Of a stretch of 64,000 nt of DNA, positions 53,701 to 62,187 are shown one piece after another (within the stretch, counting starts at the first letter, position 1; every line of letters starts with the position of its first letter). The notes below the pieces were generated by a model that worked only from the letters and a program-made list of their open reading frames with translations, made no database searches and was not told the origin of the DNA. The position numbers were made by a program, and so were the translations under genes. This DNA is from Xanthomonas sp. DAR 80977 (lineage in GTDB: Bacteria; Pseudomonadota; Gammaproteobacteria; Xanthomonadales; Xanthomonadaceae): positions 4,905,001 to 4,969,000 of the forward strand of contig NZ_CP162487.1 in NCBI RefSeq assembly GCF_041240605.1. Reading direction: 5' to 3'.

Positions 53701-56700
53701 CGTCACCTGCGCAGGGTTCACCGCCACGCCGTTGAGCGTGTCGTTGGCCAGCACGTTGATGACCGCGATGCCGCCGGCAGTGCCGTCGACCGGACCGGCG
53801 CTGTCGTCGTTGGCCTGCAGGCCGCCGCTGCCCACCGTGATGGTGACCGTGGCGCCGTCGCAGTTGCTGGGATTGGCGACTTCGCACAGCTGGTAGCTGG
53901 CGGTATAGCTGCCGGGCGCGGTGTTTGCCGCCACGTCCACGCTGCCGTCGGGGTTGATCGTCAGCGGGCCGTTGTTGTTCGGGGTCAGCGTCACCTGCGA
54001 TGGCGTCACCGGCGTGCCGTTGAGCGTGTCGTTGGTCAGCACATTGGTGACCGCGGTGCCACCGGCAACGCCGTCGACCGGACCGGCGCTGTCGTCGTTG
54101 GCCTGCAGGCCACCGGTGCCGACGGTGATGGTGACCGTGGCGCTGTCGCAGTTGCCCGGATTGGCGACTTCGCACAGCTGGTAGCTGGCGGTGTAGCTGC
54201 CGGGCGCGGTGTTCGCCGCCACGTCCACGCTGCCGTCGGGGTTGATCGTCAGCGGGCCGCTGTTGTTCGGGGTCAGCGTCACCTGCGATGGCGTCACCGG
54301 CGTGCCGTTGAGCGTGTCGTTGGTCAGCACATTGGTGACCGCGGTGCCACCGGCAACGCCGTCGACCGGACCGGCGCTGTCGTCGTTGGCCTGCAGGCCA
54401 CCGATGCCGACGGTGATGGTGACCGTGGCGCCGTCGCAGTTGCTGGGATTGGCGACTTCGCACAGCTGGTAGCTGGCGGTATAGCTGCCGGGCGCGGTGT
54501 TCGCCGCCACGTCCACGCTGCCGTCGGGGTTGATCGTGAGCGGGCCGCTGTTGTTCGGGACCAGCGTGACCTGCGACGGCGTCACCGATACGCCGTTGAG
54601 CGTGTCGTTGGCCAGCACGTTGGTGACCGCGGTGCCGCCGCTGGCGCCGTCGACTGGGCCGGCACTGTCGTCGTTGGCCAGCAGGGTGCCGGTGCCGACG
54701 GTCACGGTCACCGTGGCGCTGTCGCAGTTGCCCGGGTTGAGCACCTCGCACAGCTGGTAACTGGCGCTGTAGCTGCCGGCCGCGGTGTTGGCGGCGACGT
54801 CCACGCTGCCATCCGGATTGATGGTCAGCGGGCCGCTGTTGCTCGGGGTCAGCGTCACCTGCGCAGGCGTCACCGGCACGCCGTCGAGGGTGTCGTTGGC
54901 CAGCACGTTGGCGACCGCGGTGCCGCCGCTGCTGCCGTTGACCGGACCGGCGCTGTCGTCGTTGGCCAGCAGGGTGCCGTTGCCGACGGTCACCGTGACC
55001 GTGGCGCTGTCGCAATTGCTCGGGTTGAGCACTTCGCACAACTGGTAGCTGGCGCTGTAGCTGCCGGCCGCGGTGTTCGCCGCCACGTCCACGCTGCCGT
55101 CGGGATTGATCGTCAACGGGCCGCTGTTGCTTGGGGTCAGCGTCACCTGCGCAGGCGTCACCGGCACGCCGTCGAGGGTGTCGTTGGCCAGCACGTTGGC
55201 GACCGCGGTGCCGCCGCTGCTGCCGTTGACCGGACCGGCGCTGTCGTCCAGCGCCTGCATCGCGGCGGTCGCGACCGTGATGGTGACGGTCGCGCTGTCG
55301 CAGTTGCCCGGGTTGAGCACTTCGCACAACTGGTAACTGGCGCTGTAGCTGCCGGCCGGCGTATTGGCCGCCACGTCCACCGTGCCGTTGGCATTGATCG
55401 TCAGCGGGCCGTTGCTGCTCGGGGTCAGCGTCACCTGCGCCGGCGACACGGCGGCGGCGCCCAGGGTGTCGTTGCTCAGCACGTTGATGACCGCGAGGGC
55501 GCCGGTGCCGCTCACCGGGCCGGCGATGTCGTCCACCGCGTCCAGGCTGCCGCTGCCCACGGTCACGGTGACCGTGGCGCTGTCGCAATTGCCCGGGTTG
55601 AGCGCTTCGCATACCTGATAGCTGGCGCTGTAGCTGCCGGCCGCGGTATTGGCCGCCACGTCCACCGTGCCATTGGCATTGATCGTCAACGGACCGTTGC
55701 TGCTTGGGGTCAGCGTCACCTGCGCGGCGCTGACCACCACCCCGTTGAGGGTGTCGTTGCGCAGCACCTGGGTGACCGCGGTGGCGCCGGAAAGACCGTT
55801 CACCGGGCCGGCGCTGTCGTCGTTGGCGCGCAAGCTGGCCGCGCCCACCAGCACGGTGACGGTCGCGCTGTCGCAGTTGCCGGGGTTGAGCACCTCGCAC
55901 AGCTGGTAGCCGGCGCTGTAGCTGCCGGCCGGGGTGCCGGCCGCCACATCCACGGTGCCGTCGGGATTGATCGTCAGCGGGCCGCTGTTGCTGGGCGTCA
56001 ACGTCACCTGCGCCTTGCCGACCGCCATGCCATCGAGGGTGTCGTTGCCGAGCACGTTGACGAGCGCGGTGGCGCCATTGGCGCCGTTGATCGGTCCGGC
56101 GCTGTCGTCGGCGGCTTGCAGCGCGCCAGCGGCCACCGTGACGCTCACCTGGGCGCTGTCGCAGTTGCTGGGATTGCTGCGTTCGCACAGCTGGTAGCCG
56201 AGGCTGTAGCTGCCGGCCGGAGTGCCCGCAGCGACGCTGACGCGGCCGTTGCTGGTGGCCAGGGTGATGCCGGGATGGGCGGCCGGCACGGTCACGCTCA
56301 GCAGCACGCTGGCGGTACTGGGCACGGCGCCGTTCAACACGTCGTTGTCCAGCACGCTGGCCACGGCCACGCCGCCGTGGACGCCGGACACCGGCGGTCC
56401 GGCATCGTCGTTGGCCTGGATCTGCGCCGCCGCCACCACCACGGTGGCGGTGGCACTGTCGCAATTGAGCGGATTGAGGGCTTCGCACACGCGATAGGTC
56501 AGGCTGTAGCTGCCGGCGGCGGCGTTGGCGGCCACGTCCAGGGTGCCGTCGGCATTGATCGTCAACGGGCCGCCGCTGACCGGGACCAGCGTCGCCTGCG
56601 CGAGCGCGAGCGCAGCGCCGTCGAGGGTGTCGTTGGCCAGCACGTTGATCAACCCGACCGCGCCGCTGCTGCCGGTGCCGCCGGTGACCGGGCCAGCGCT

Positions 56701-59115
56701 GTCGTCGTTGGCCAGCAGTACCGCGCTGGCCACCGCCACCGTCACCGTGGCGTTGTCGCAATTGGCCGGGTTGAGGGTTTCGCAGATCCGGTAACCGGCG
56801 CTGTAGCTACCGGCCGGCGTATTGGCCGCCACGTCCACGCTGCCGTCGGCATTGATGGTCAGCGGACCGTTGCCGACCGCGGCGAGCGTCACCTGCGCCA
56901 GGCTCGCCGCCGCGCCGTTGAAGGTATCGTTGCCGAGCACGTTGACCACCGCACTGGCGCCGCTGCGGCCGTTGACCGGGCCGGCGCTGTCGTTGCTCGC
57001 AACGATCGTCGCCGCAGCGACGTTGACGGTGACGCTGGCGTTGTCGCAGTTGGCTGGATTGAGCGCCTCGCAGATCCGGTAGCCGGCGCTGTAGCTGCCG
57101 ACCGGGGTGTTCGCCGCCACGTCCACCGTGCCATCGGGATTGATGGTCAGCGGGCCGCTGTTGCTCGGCGTCAGCACGATGTCCGCGGGCACGATCGCGA
57201 CGCCATTGAGGGTGTCGTTGCCGAGCACGTTGACGACCGCGGTGGCGCCGTTGCCGCCGGCGACCGGGCCGGCGACATCGTCCACCGCGTCGATGGTGGC
57301 CGCACCGACGTTGACGATGACCGTGGCGCTGTCGCAGTTGGCGGGGTTGAGCGTTTCGCAGATCTGGTAGCTGGCGCTGTAGTTGCCGGCGGGCGTGTTG
57401 GCGGCGACGTCCACCGTGCCGTCGGGGTGGATGGTCAGCGGTCCGTTGCTGGCCGGGGCCAGCGTCACCTGCGCCGGCGTCACCGCCACGCCATCGAGCG
57501 TGTCGTTGCCGAGCACGTTGGTCACCGCGGTGGCGCCCGCGGTGCCGTCGACCGGGCCGGCGGTGTCGTCGGCGGCGTTGAGCACGCCCTGCACCACGCT
57601 GACGTTGACCGTGGCGCTGTCGCAGTTGGCGGGGTTGAGGGTTTCGCAGATCTGGTAGCTGGCGCCGTAGCTGCCGGCGGGCGTGTTGGCGGCGACGTCC
57701 ACGCTGCCGTCCGCGTTGATCGTCAGCGGGCCGCTGTTGCTCGGTGTCAGCAGCACATCGGCGGCCAGCACCGCAGCGCCATTGAGGCGGTCGTTGTCGA
57801 GCACGTTGAGCACCGCGCTGGCGCCGGTGCGGCCGCTGACCGGGCCGGCGCTGTCGTCCACCGCATCCAGGCTGCCGGCCACCACCGCGACGGTCAGCGT
57901 GGCGCTGTCGCAACTGCTCGGATTGAGGGTCTCGCAGATCTGGTAGCTGGCGCTGTAGCTGCCGGCGGGCGTGTTGGCGGCGACATCGACGCTGCCATCG
58001 GGGTTGATGGTCAGCGGACCGCTGTTGCTCGGGGTCAGCGTGAGTGTGGACAGCGAGGCCGGCGCGCCGTTGAAGCTGTCGTTGCCCAGCACATTGATCA
58101 GCGCGCTGGCGCCGGTACGGCCGTTGACCGGACCGGCGCTGTCGTCCACCGCATCCACGCTGGCGGCCGCCACCGCCACCGCGACCAGCGCGCTGTCGCA
58201 GTTGCCGGGGTTGGCGGTTTCGCAGATCTGGTAGCCCAGCGTGTAGTTGCCGGCCGGCGTGCCCGGCGCCACGGCGACCTGGCCGGTGCCGGTATCCAGC
58301 GTCACGCCCGGGTTGGACGCCGGGGTGACGAGGCTCAGCAGCACGTCCGCGACGGTCGCGACCGCACCGGCCAGGCTGTCGTTGCCCAGCACGTTGCCCA
58401 CCGCCACGCCGCCGCTGGCGCCGACGATGGCGGTGGCGCCGGTATCGTCGTTGGCGACGATGGCATGGGCCTGCACCGGGATCGCCGGCACCGTGCCGCT
58501 GTCGTTGCCGGGATTGGGATCGCCGAGTCCCGGCGGCAGCGTGAAGGTGGCGGTGTTCGCGGCGATGGTGGCCGGCGTGAGCGTGGGCGCGGTGCCGGCG
58601 ATGTCGATCGTCACGCTGTCGCCCACCGCCACGTTTACGGTGACCGCGACATTGCCGCTGCCGCCGGCGAGCGCGCAGCTGGATGCCGGCGACGCCGCTG
58701 CGCAGGTCCAGGTGACCGCGTCGAGTTGCGGCGGCACCACGTCGCGCACGACCACGCCGCCGGCCTGCGAGACGCCGCTGTTGGCGACCACGATGCGATA
58801 GCGCACCGCGCCGCCTGCCGCGACCGGGCTGGCGGTCAACAGAGTCTTGCTCACCGCCAGGTCGGCCTGCGCCGCCAAGGCGTTGCTGTCGACGGCGGCG
58901 TTGTTGCCGCCGTCGGGATCGGCGGTATCGCCCGGCAGGGTGACGGTGACGGTATTGGACAGCGTGCCGGGATACGACTGCGCCGCGGCGCTGCCGCTGC
59001 CCGCTAGCAACAGCGCCAGCCACCACCACGACAGCCGCGGCGCACGCGCCGGTGCGGGACAGGCATGGTCGGGCACGGAATGTCCGCAAAGCGGGTGGCT
59101 GGCGCTGGTGTCCAT
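50749..59115 (-). CDS. Giant secreted repeat protein: DUF11, ~20 tandem 96-aa repeats, SdrD-B-like and OmpA-like domains
   Basis: 2,788-aa protein. A signal/TM segment (WWWLALLLAGSGSAAAQ) with a long N-region leads into a DUF11/CARDB-type domain (about 45-215). About 20 tandem repeats (219 to about 2,155) follow, each with a D-D-S-A-G-P-V start, NVLANDTLNG, GPLTINPDGSVDVAANT, GSYSASYQLCE and NCDSATVTV. Each has two Cys seven residues apart (C-x7-C). Two diverged Ig-like units, another DUF11 domain and an SdrD-B-like domain (VGSVFDDRNGNGVQDAGELG) come next. At the C-terminus are two degenerate OmpA-like segments (LFEPGNAQLRQGY ... LQRAQTVHAAL; LFEPGGTSLRPQY ... RRRAQALDAAL). It resembles a surface adhesin or scaffold tethered through the peptidoglycan-facing end. 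It is the middle gene of three. Confidence 0.9.
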   Translation of the reverse strand: MDTSASHPLCGHSVPDHACPAPARAPRLSWWWLALLLAGSGSAAAQSYPGTLSNTVTVTLPGDTADPDGGNNAAVDSNALAAQADLAVSKTLLTASPVAAGGAVRYRIVVANSGVSQAGGVVVRDVVPPQLDAVTWTCAAASPASSCALAGGSGNVAVTVNVAVGDSVTIDIAGTAPTLTPATIAANTATFTLPPGLGDPNPGNDSGTVPAIPVQAHAIVANDDTGATAIVGASGGVAVGNVLGNDSLAGAVATVADVLLSLVTPASNPGVTLDTGTGQVAVAPGTPAGNYTLGYQICETANPGNCDSALVAVAVAAASVDAVDDSAGPVNGRTGASALINVLGNDSFNGAPASLSTLTLTPSNSGPLTINPDGSVDVAANTPAGSYSASYQICETLNPSSCDSATLTVAVVAGSLDAVDDSAGPVSGRTGASAVLNVLDNDRLNGAAVLAADVLLTPSNSGPLTINADGSVDVAANTPAGSYGASYQICETLNPANCDSATVNVSVVQGVLNAADDTAGPVDGTAGATAVTNVLGNDTLDGVAVTPAQVTLAPASNGPLTIHPDGTVDVAANTPAGNYSASYQICETLNPANCDSATVIVNVGAATIDAVDDVAGPVAGGNGATAVVNVLGNDTLNGVAIVPADIVLTPSNSGPLTINPDGTVDVAANTPVGSYSAGYRICEALNPANCDNASVTVNVAAATIVASNDSAGPVNGRSGASAVVNVLGNDTFNGAAASLAQVTLAAVGNGPLTINADGSVDVAANTPAGSYSAGYRICETLNPANCDNATVTVAVASAVLLANDDSAGPVTGGTGSSGAVGLINVLANDTLDGAALALAQATLVPVSGGPLTINADGTLDVAANAAAGSYSLTYRVCEALNPLNCDSATATVVVAAAQIQANDDAGPPVSGVHGGVAVASVLDNDVLNGAVPSTASVLLSVTVPAAHPGITLATSNGRVSVAAGTPAGSYSLGYQLCERSNPSNCDSAQVSVTVAAGALQAADDSAGPINGANGATALVNVLGNDTLDGMAVGKAQVTLTPSNSGPLTINPDGTVDVAAGTPAGSYSAGYQLCEVLNPGNCDSATVTVLVGAASLRANDDSAGPVNGLSGATAVTQVLRNDTLNGVVVSAAQVTLTPSSNGPLTINANGTVDVAANTAAGSYSASYQVCEALNPGNCDSATVTVTVGSGSLDAVDDIAGPVSGTGALAVINVLSNDTLGAAAVSPAQVTLTPSSNGPLTINANGTVDVAANTPAGSYSASYQLCEVLNPGNCDSATVTITVATAAMQALDDSAGPVNGSSGGTAVANVLANDTLDGVPVTPAQVTLTPSNSGPLTINPDGSVDVAANTAAGSYSASYQLCEVLNPSNCDSATVTVTVGNGTLLANDDSAGPVNGSSGGTAVANVLANDTLDGVPVTPAQVTLTPSNSGPLTINPDGSVDVAANTAAGSYSASYQLCEVLNPGNCDSATVTVTVGTGTLLANDDSAGPVDGASGGTAVTNVLANDTLNGVSVTPSQVTLVPNNSGPLTINPDGSVDVAANTAPGSYTASYQLCEVANPSNCDGATVTITVGIGGLQANDDSAGPVDGVAGGTAVTNVLTNDTLNGTPVTPSQVTLTPNNSGPLTINPDGSVDVAANTAPGSYTASYQLCEVANPGNCDSATVTITVGTGGLQANDDSAGPVDGVAGGTAVTNVLTNDTLNGTPVTPSQVTLTPNNNGPLTINPDGSVDVAANTAPGSYTASYQLCEVANPSNCDGATVTITVGSGGLQANDDSAGPVDGTAGGIAVINVLANDTLNGVAVNPAQVTLTPSNNGPLTINPDGSVDVAANTAAGSYSASYQLCEVTNPGNCDSATVTITITVGNGSLQANDDSAGPVDGTAGGTAVTNVLTNDTLNGTPVTPSQVTLIPNNNGPLTINPDGTVDVAANTAPGSYTVSYQLCEIANPSNCDGATVTITVGTGGPLDAVDDSAGPVDGASGGTAVMNVLANDTLNGVPVTPSQVTLIPNNNGPLTINPDGTVDVAANTAPGSYTASYQLCEIANPGNCDGATVTITVGSGAVLDAVDDSAGPVNGTAGATAVINVLANDTFNGAPVAAADIVLAPVAAGPLTINADGSLDVAANTAAGSYTLAYRICAASNPARCDNATATVAVVSGIVQAQEDTAWAAQNTTVLVWVLTNDSHEGVPADTTMVSLSSVTTPQAGTVQMQGDGSLAYTPALHFSGVDTFSYTVCSSSRPLDCATAAVVVTVAANDIAVVDDRASTVHPQPVSIAVLANDSTTGAPIDPASLSVAVAPGNGEARCAQAACVYTPVADFVGEDRFSYRVCDMSIPERMCAVAQVTVAVAADPVVLRVSKQAAQRSVRIGDLVRYTLTVENVGAVDAVGVALLDTPPPGFSYVHGQLQVGDADGAGALTGTSPLRVAAVDIASGQRATFAYVMRVGAGVGPGIHTNRALMQSADGSQISNLASADVEVVGDPMLDESLIVGSVFDDRNGNGVQDAGELGVPGVRIGSAEGLLMETDAYGRFHLVGIAPAAGRGSNFILKVDAATLPPGTVFTSENPRVRRITPGLPVRFDFGVRLPDAGPPGASLDRGGERGQRQPNAAYPEVELGQALFEPGNAQLRQGYAGTLERIAQLLREAGGGHLQLPLHGTGEALGLQRAQTVHAALAAQLPADVAAQTRVELRDAGSAPPLLTVSDAIGLGEALFEPGGTSLRPQYRPLLEPIAQAINRRGGGVVEIATGRGAQDAALGRRRAQALDAALAQWLQAQVRPRLRVQAAPPSDAPADAGRP
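52657..58461 (-). repeat. Tandem array of about 20 in-frame repeats of ~288 bp
   Basis: About 20 units of 288-300 bp run head to tail in the giant gene. The central units are nearly identical (units 15 and 16 differ at about 4 of 96 residues; 12 and 13 at about 6), while units at both ends are much more diverged. Two units (1 and 8) have a different middle (LLSLVTPASNPGVTL and LLSVTVPAAHPGITL). The antisense strand shows open 87-aa frames at each unit; these are shadows. Confidence 0.95.
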
Positions 59116-59219
59116 GCGAAGTCCTCGCGAATTCGGGGTGCGAGCGGCCGTCCGCTGCGGGGCGGCCTACTTTTTCGGGGAATGGGGAAGCCCGTCCGGC
59201 GCGTGCGCGCCGCGGGCGA

Positions 59220-61367
59220 TCAGTACGTGCCGGGATCTATTCGGTAGTTGACCGGAACGCTGATCGTGGCCTGCCCTCCGCTGGGCAGATCCACGGTGAG
59301 ATTGACGCTGTTGCCGCCGGCCGCACCGCCGCTGGCGGCGCCGCAGCTGCCCACGTTGGCCGTGCAGGTCCAGGCCGCCGACAGCTCCACCCCGCCCGGC
59401 AGCACGTCGTTGACCACCGCGCCGGTCACCGCGTCCGGCCCGGCGTTGGCGACCGTGATCACGTAGGTCGCGCTACCGCCAGGCAGGTAGCCGGATGCGC
59501 CGTCGGATTTGCTGATCGACAGGTCGGCCTGCCGGGCGCGGTTGCTGAGGCGGCAGGTGAGCGTGACCGGCGCAGCCGTCTGCGCCGGCGCGGTCAGCGC
59601 GAATCCGGTCCCGGTGCCGGAACTGAACGCATTGCCATCCTGGTCGGTGCATGCCCAGCTGCTGACATAGCGGTTGAGCAGCGTGCCGCTGGCGGCGGTT
59701 TCGGCCAGTTGATAGACCGCGCCCGGCTCGGTGACGATCGGCGCGGTGGCGCCGCCATCGCCCACGCCGGACACCGCGGCACGCACCGCGCCGCCCTGGC
59801 TGATGCTCAGGTCGAAGCGCCCGGCATCGTTGGCGGGCTGCAAGGCCTTGGCCAGCGACAGCAGCGCGGCGCAGGCGCGGTTCGCGCTTTCCACGGTGAA
59901 CACCGCATTGCCGATGCGGGTGCCCAGCAAGCCCAACAGGTTGTCCAGCAGCCCGCCCAGCAGGCTCTGCAACACCGGCTGCAGGACCGTGCTGGCAGTG
60001 GCCGCCAGGGTGGTTTCGACCACATTGACCAGCGAATTGACGATCGGCACCAGCGCCGCCGGCAAGGCGATCGGCAAACCCAGCAGGGTCACCACCGGCG
60101 TCCCACTGGTCACCTCCAGATCCAGGTTGTTGAGCAGATCGACGATCAGCGTGCCGGCACTGACCGTGCCGGCGCTCGCCGTGCGCGTCTGCGGAAACGG
60201 CGCGTTGACGGCGAAGCTCTGCAGCGACGGCGAGCCGGTCGCGGCGGCGCGCGCGGTGACCTTCAGCGGCACCCGCACCGCCACCAGGCCGATGCCGGCC
60301 AGATTGACATTGAACCGCAGGTCCAGATTGTTCAGCGTGACCGGCGTGACCAGCGCATTGGTGAGCACGGTGCTGCGGTTGAAGAACACGTTGTCGGCGA
60401 CCGTGCCCAGATACAGGTTCGCCAGGCCGGGGCGGGCATTGAAACTCACCACGCCGTTCAACGCATCCACCGCGGTCAGCGTGCCCTCGGCGCGGGCGAT
60501 GTCGGCATACAGCTGCAGTTTCAGCACATCGGCGCTGAGGCTGACGTTGGTCAGCCCCAGGCCCAGCGCGTTGATCGCGCTGATCACCGCTTGCAGGTTG
60601 AAACCCTGCACCACGTCCAGGTTGAGCTTGGTGCGGATGGCGCCGGTATGGAACGACACGCCTTGCGTGCCGCAGGCATACACCGGCGGCTCCACCACCT
60701 GCAGCCAGAGCTGCACATTGGCCACCCCGGCAAGTCCCAGCGCCGCAGTGTTGACGCTCACCGGCTGCGGCGTGGTCAGCACGTTGCGGTAGTTGTACAA
60801 CTGCGCCGCGCCGGTCACCAGGTCGAGCAGATCCAGTTCGACATCGGCCAGCGATCCCTTCGGCAGCGAGATCCGCAACAGGTCGGCCAAGCGCAGGTTG
60901 CCGCTGAGCGCGCCGATGCCCAGCGGCAACGCCGTCAACGCGTTCACCGCCGCGGTGTTGCCATCGGCCTGGGCCACCTGCACCAGTGCCAGCTGCAACT
61001 GCGCCAGGGTGATGTTGCTATTGAGGATCTGGGTGGTATCGCTCAGGCCGAGATTGAGGCCGAGCTGGGTGATGAGCGCGTTGAGATTGACGTCGGACTG
61101 GGCCAGCGCGTTCCAGTCGAGCACGCTGACGTTGACGTTGCTGCCGGGCAGCAGGGTCGCGAACAGGAGGTTGAGCAACGGTCCCTGGCTGCTGTCCACC
61201 TGCACCAGCCGCGGACCGGCCGAAACGCAGGCGCCGGCGGTGCAACCCGCTTGTGCCCGTGCATTGCTCGCCAGCCCCAGACACAGCGCAAGCGCCAGAC
61301 ATGCCGCAACAAAGACGCGCCCGAATTTGGCGCGGGCGCAATCGCCCATCGACGGATTCCTGTCCAT
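59220..61367 (-). CDS. Secreted DUF11-domain protein, first gene of the giant-protein operon
   Basis: 715-aa exported protein. The signal peptide is VFVAACLALALCLGLASNARAQ, with extra residues before it. The mature N-terminal 480 residues are Leu/Asn/Val-rich (LLNLLFATLLPGSNVNVSVLDWNALAQSDVNLNALITQL) and resemble, from memory, a segment of some TadG-like proteins; I do not claim that family. The C-terminus has a beta-sandwich and a DUF11 domain (ADLSISKSDGASGYLPGGSATYVITVANAGPDAVTGAVVND). It ends 104 bases before the giant gene. It is transcribed from the AT-rich region facing the XRE regulator, so it is probably the first gene of the three-gene operon. Confidence 0.82.
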   Translation of the reverse strand: MDRNPSMGDCARAKFGRVFVAACLALALCLGLASNARAQAGCTAGACVSAGPRLVQVDSSQGPLLNLLFATLLPGSNVNVSVLDWNALAQSDVNLNALITQLGLNLGLSDTTQILNSNITLAQLQLALVQVAQADGNTAAVNALTALPLGIGALSGNLRLADLLRISLPKGSLADVELDLLDLVTGAAQLYNYRNVLTTPQPVSVNTAALGLAGVANVQLWLQVVEPPVYACGTQGVSFHTGAIRTKLNLDVVQGFNLQAVISAINALGLGLTNVSLSADVLKLQLYADIARAEGTLTAVDALNGVVSFNARPGLANLYLGTVADNVFFNRSTVLTNALVTPVTLNNLDLRFNVNLAGIGLVAVRVPLKVTARAAATGSPSLQSFAVNAPFPQTRTASAGTVSAGTLIVDLLNNLDLEVTSGTPVVTLLGLPIALPAALVPIVNSLVNVVETTLAATASTVLQPVLQSLLGGLLDNLLGLLGTRIGNAVFTVESANRACAALLSLAKALQPANDAGRFDLSISQGGAVRAAVSGVGDGGATAPIVTEPGAVYQLAETAASGTLLNRYVSSWACTDQDGNAFSSGTGTGFALTAPAQTAAPVTLTCRLSNRARQADLSISKSDGASGYLPGGSATYVITVANAGPDAVTGAVVNDVLPGGVELSAAWTCTANVGSCGAASGGAAGGNSVNLTVDLPSGGQATISVPVNYRIDPGTY

Positions 61368-61442
61368 CTTTCTCCCCCTGCTGAAGTAGCTCTGTGATGG
61401 TTATCCCATCGATTCCCTGAAATGTCCTGTCTTGTCCCGCCG

Positions 61443-61476
61443 ATTAAGTCGTGGAAATATTTCCGTATGACTTAAT
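61443..61476. promoter_or_regulatory. Nested palindrome in the XRE/operon divergent region
   Basis: A perfect 12-bp palindrome GGAAATATTTCC (61453-61464) lies inside an 8-bp inverted repeat ATTAAGTC ... GACTTAAT (61443-61450 and 61469-61476). It is in a region far more AT-rich than the window, about 75 bases upstream of the secreted DUF11 protein start. A dimeric or tetrameric repressor site is likely. The adjacent XRE protein is the obvious candidate, but this is inference. Confidence 0.65.
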
Positions 61477-61735
61477 TTGTCGTTGCTGATACGTTGATGG
61501 CACGCGGCGAGACAGAACATCTCCAGCAAACGACATTCCGTCAAGCCAAAAACCGCAGGAATCAGGCACAGAAATGCTTAGCAGCAATCCATTTCCAACC
61601 CGTTGCTCCATGCACTGCAATGGGCCGTTAGCAAATCATGACAACTTTCAGACACTTTCACTGCCCTGACATTTTCACTAACAAAACGAGCCAACGGAGT
61701 CGGATTCATTCGTCTCCATCGCAAAAGGAAATTGG

Positions 61736-62095
61736 ATGTTCTCCATCGGCAGTCGTATTCGCCGCGTACGCAGCATGGCCAATCTTTCGCAGTCGCAACT
61801 GGCCGAACAGGTCGGGGTAAAACGCAGTGCGGTAGCGCAATGGGAACGCGATCCCGGAACGTTTCCCAGCGTCAAGAACCTGGTGAAGATCGCGGTCATT
61901 GCCGACGTGAAGTTCGAGTGGCTGGCGACCGGGCGCGGCTCGCCGCAGGCGCAGCCGCATGAATTCGACACCGTCGCGACATTGTCCGACTTCGCCCAGA
62001 ACGAGGATGAAAGCCGGGCATTGGAACTGTTGCGGCGGCTGTCGCCCAAGAAGCGCCATGCCGTCTGCGCCATTCTCGAAGCGCTGTGCCTGTGA
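61736..62095 (+). CDS. XRE-family (Cro/CI-type) transcriptional regulator
   Basis: 119-aa DNA-binding protein. The helix-turn-helix is SMANLSQSQLAEQVGVKRSAVAQWERDPGTFPSVKNLVKIAVIADVKFEWLATG (about 13-66), the classic HTH_3 pattern. The C-terminal helical tail (ALELLRRLSPKKRHAVCAILEAL) may dimerise. AAAAGGAA lies eight bases before the ATG. It is divergent from the giant-protein operon and next to the nested palindrome, so it may control that operon and itself. The phage-repressor-like fold is common in Xanthomonas chromosomes outside prophages. Confidence 0.9.
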   Translation: MFSIGSRIRRVRSMANLSQSQLAEQVGVKRSAVAQWERDPGTFPSVKNLVKIAVIADVKFEWLATGRGSPQAQPHEFDTVATLSDFAQNEDESRALELLRRLSPKKRHAVCAILEALCL

Positions 62096-62187
62096 GCCTG
62101 GGCGTGGGGCGGCGCAGGCCGGCGCGCATGACGGTAGAATGACGCCTCTGGCCGTCCAGACCAACCAAGAGCCTCGCCGACCCGCCG

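Noticed and set aside
52760..58234. Series of 87-aa plus-strand frames starting MAATSTLPSGLIVSGPLL, one per 288 bases
   Set aside because: They are exact shadows of the repeat units of the giant protein and have no ribosome sites of their own.
52657..58461. CRISPR-like periodic repeats
   Set aside because: The period is 288 bases and the units are coding and similar throughout, with no short repeats and unique spacers.
50833..59007. A 2,724-codon open frame on the plus strand across the giant repeat gene
   Set aside because: It is antisense to a gene with clear signal peptide and domains. The openness follows from high GC and repetition. Its product is His/Arg/Ala-rich with no domain.
61368..62100. 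Prophage because of the Cro/CI-type regulator
   Set aside because: There are no integrase, structural or lysis genes nearby and no attachment-site duplication was seen.
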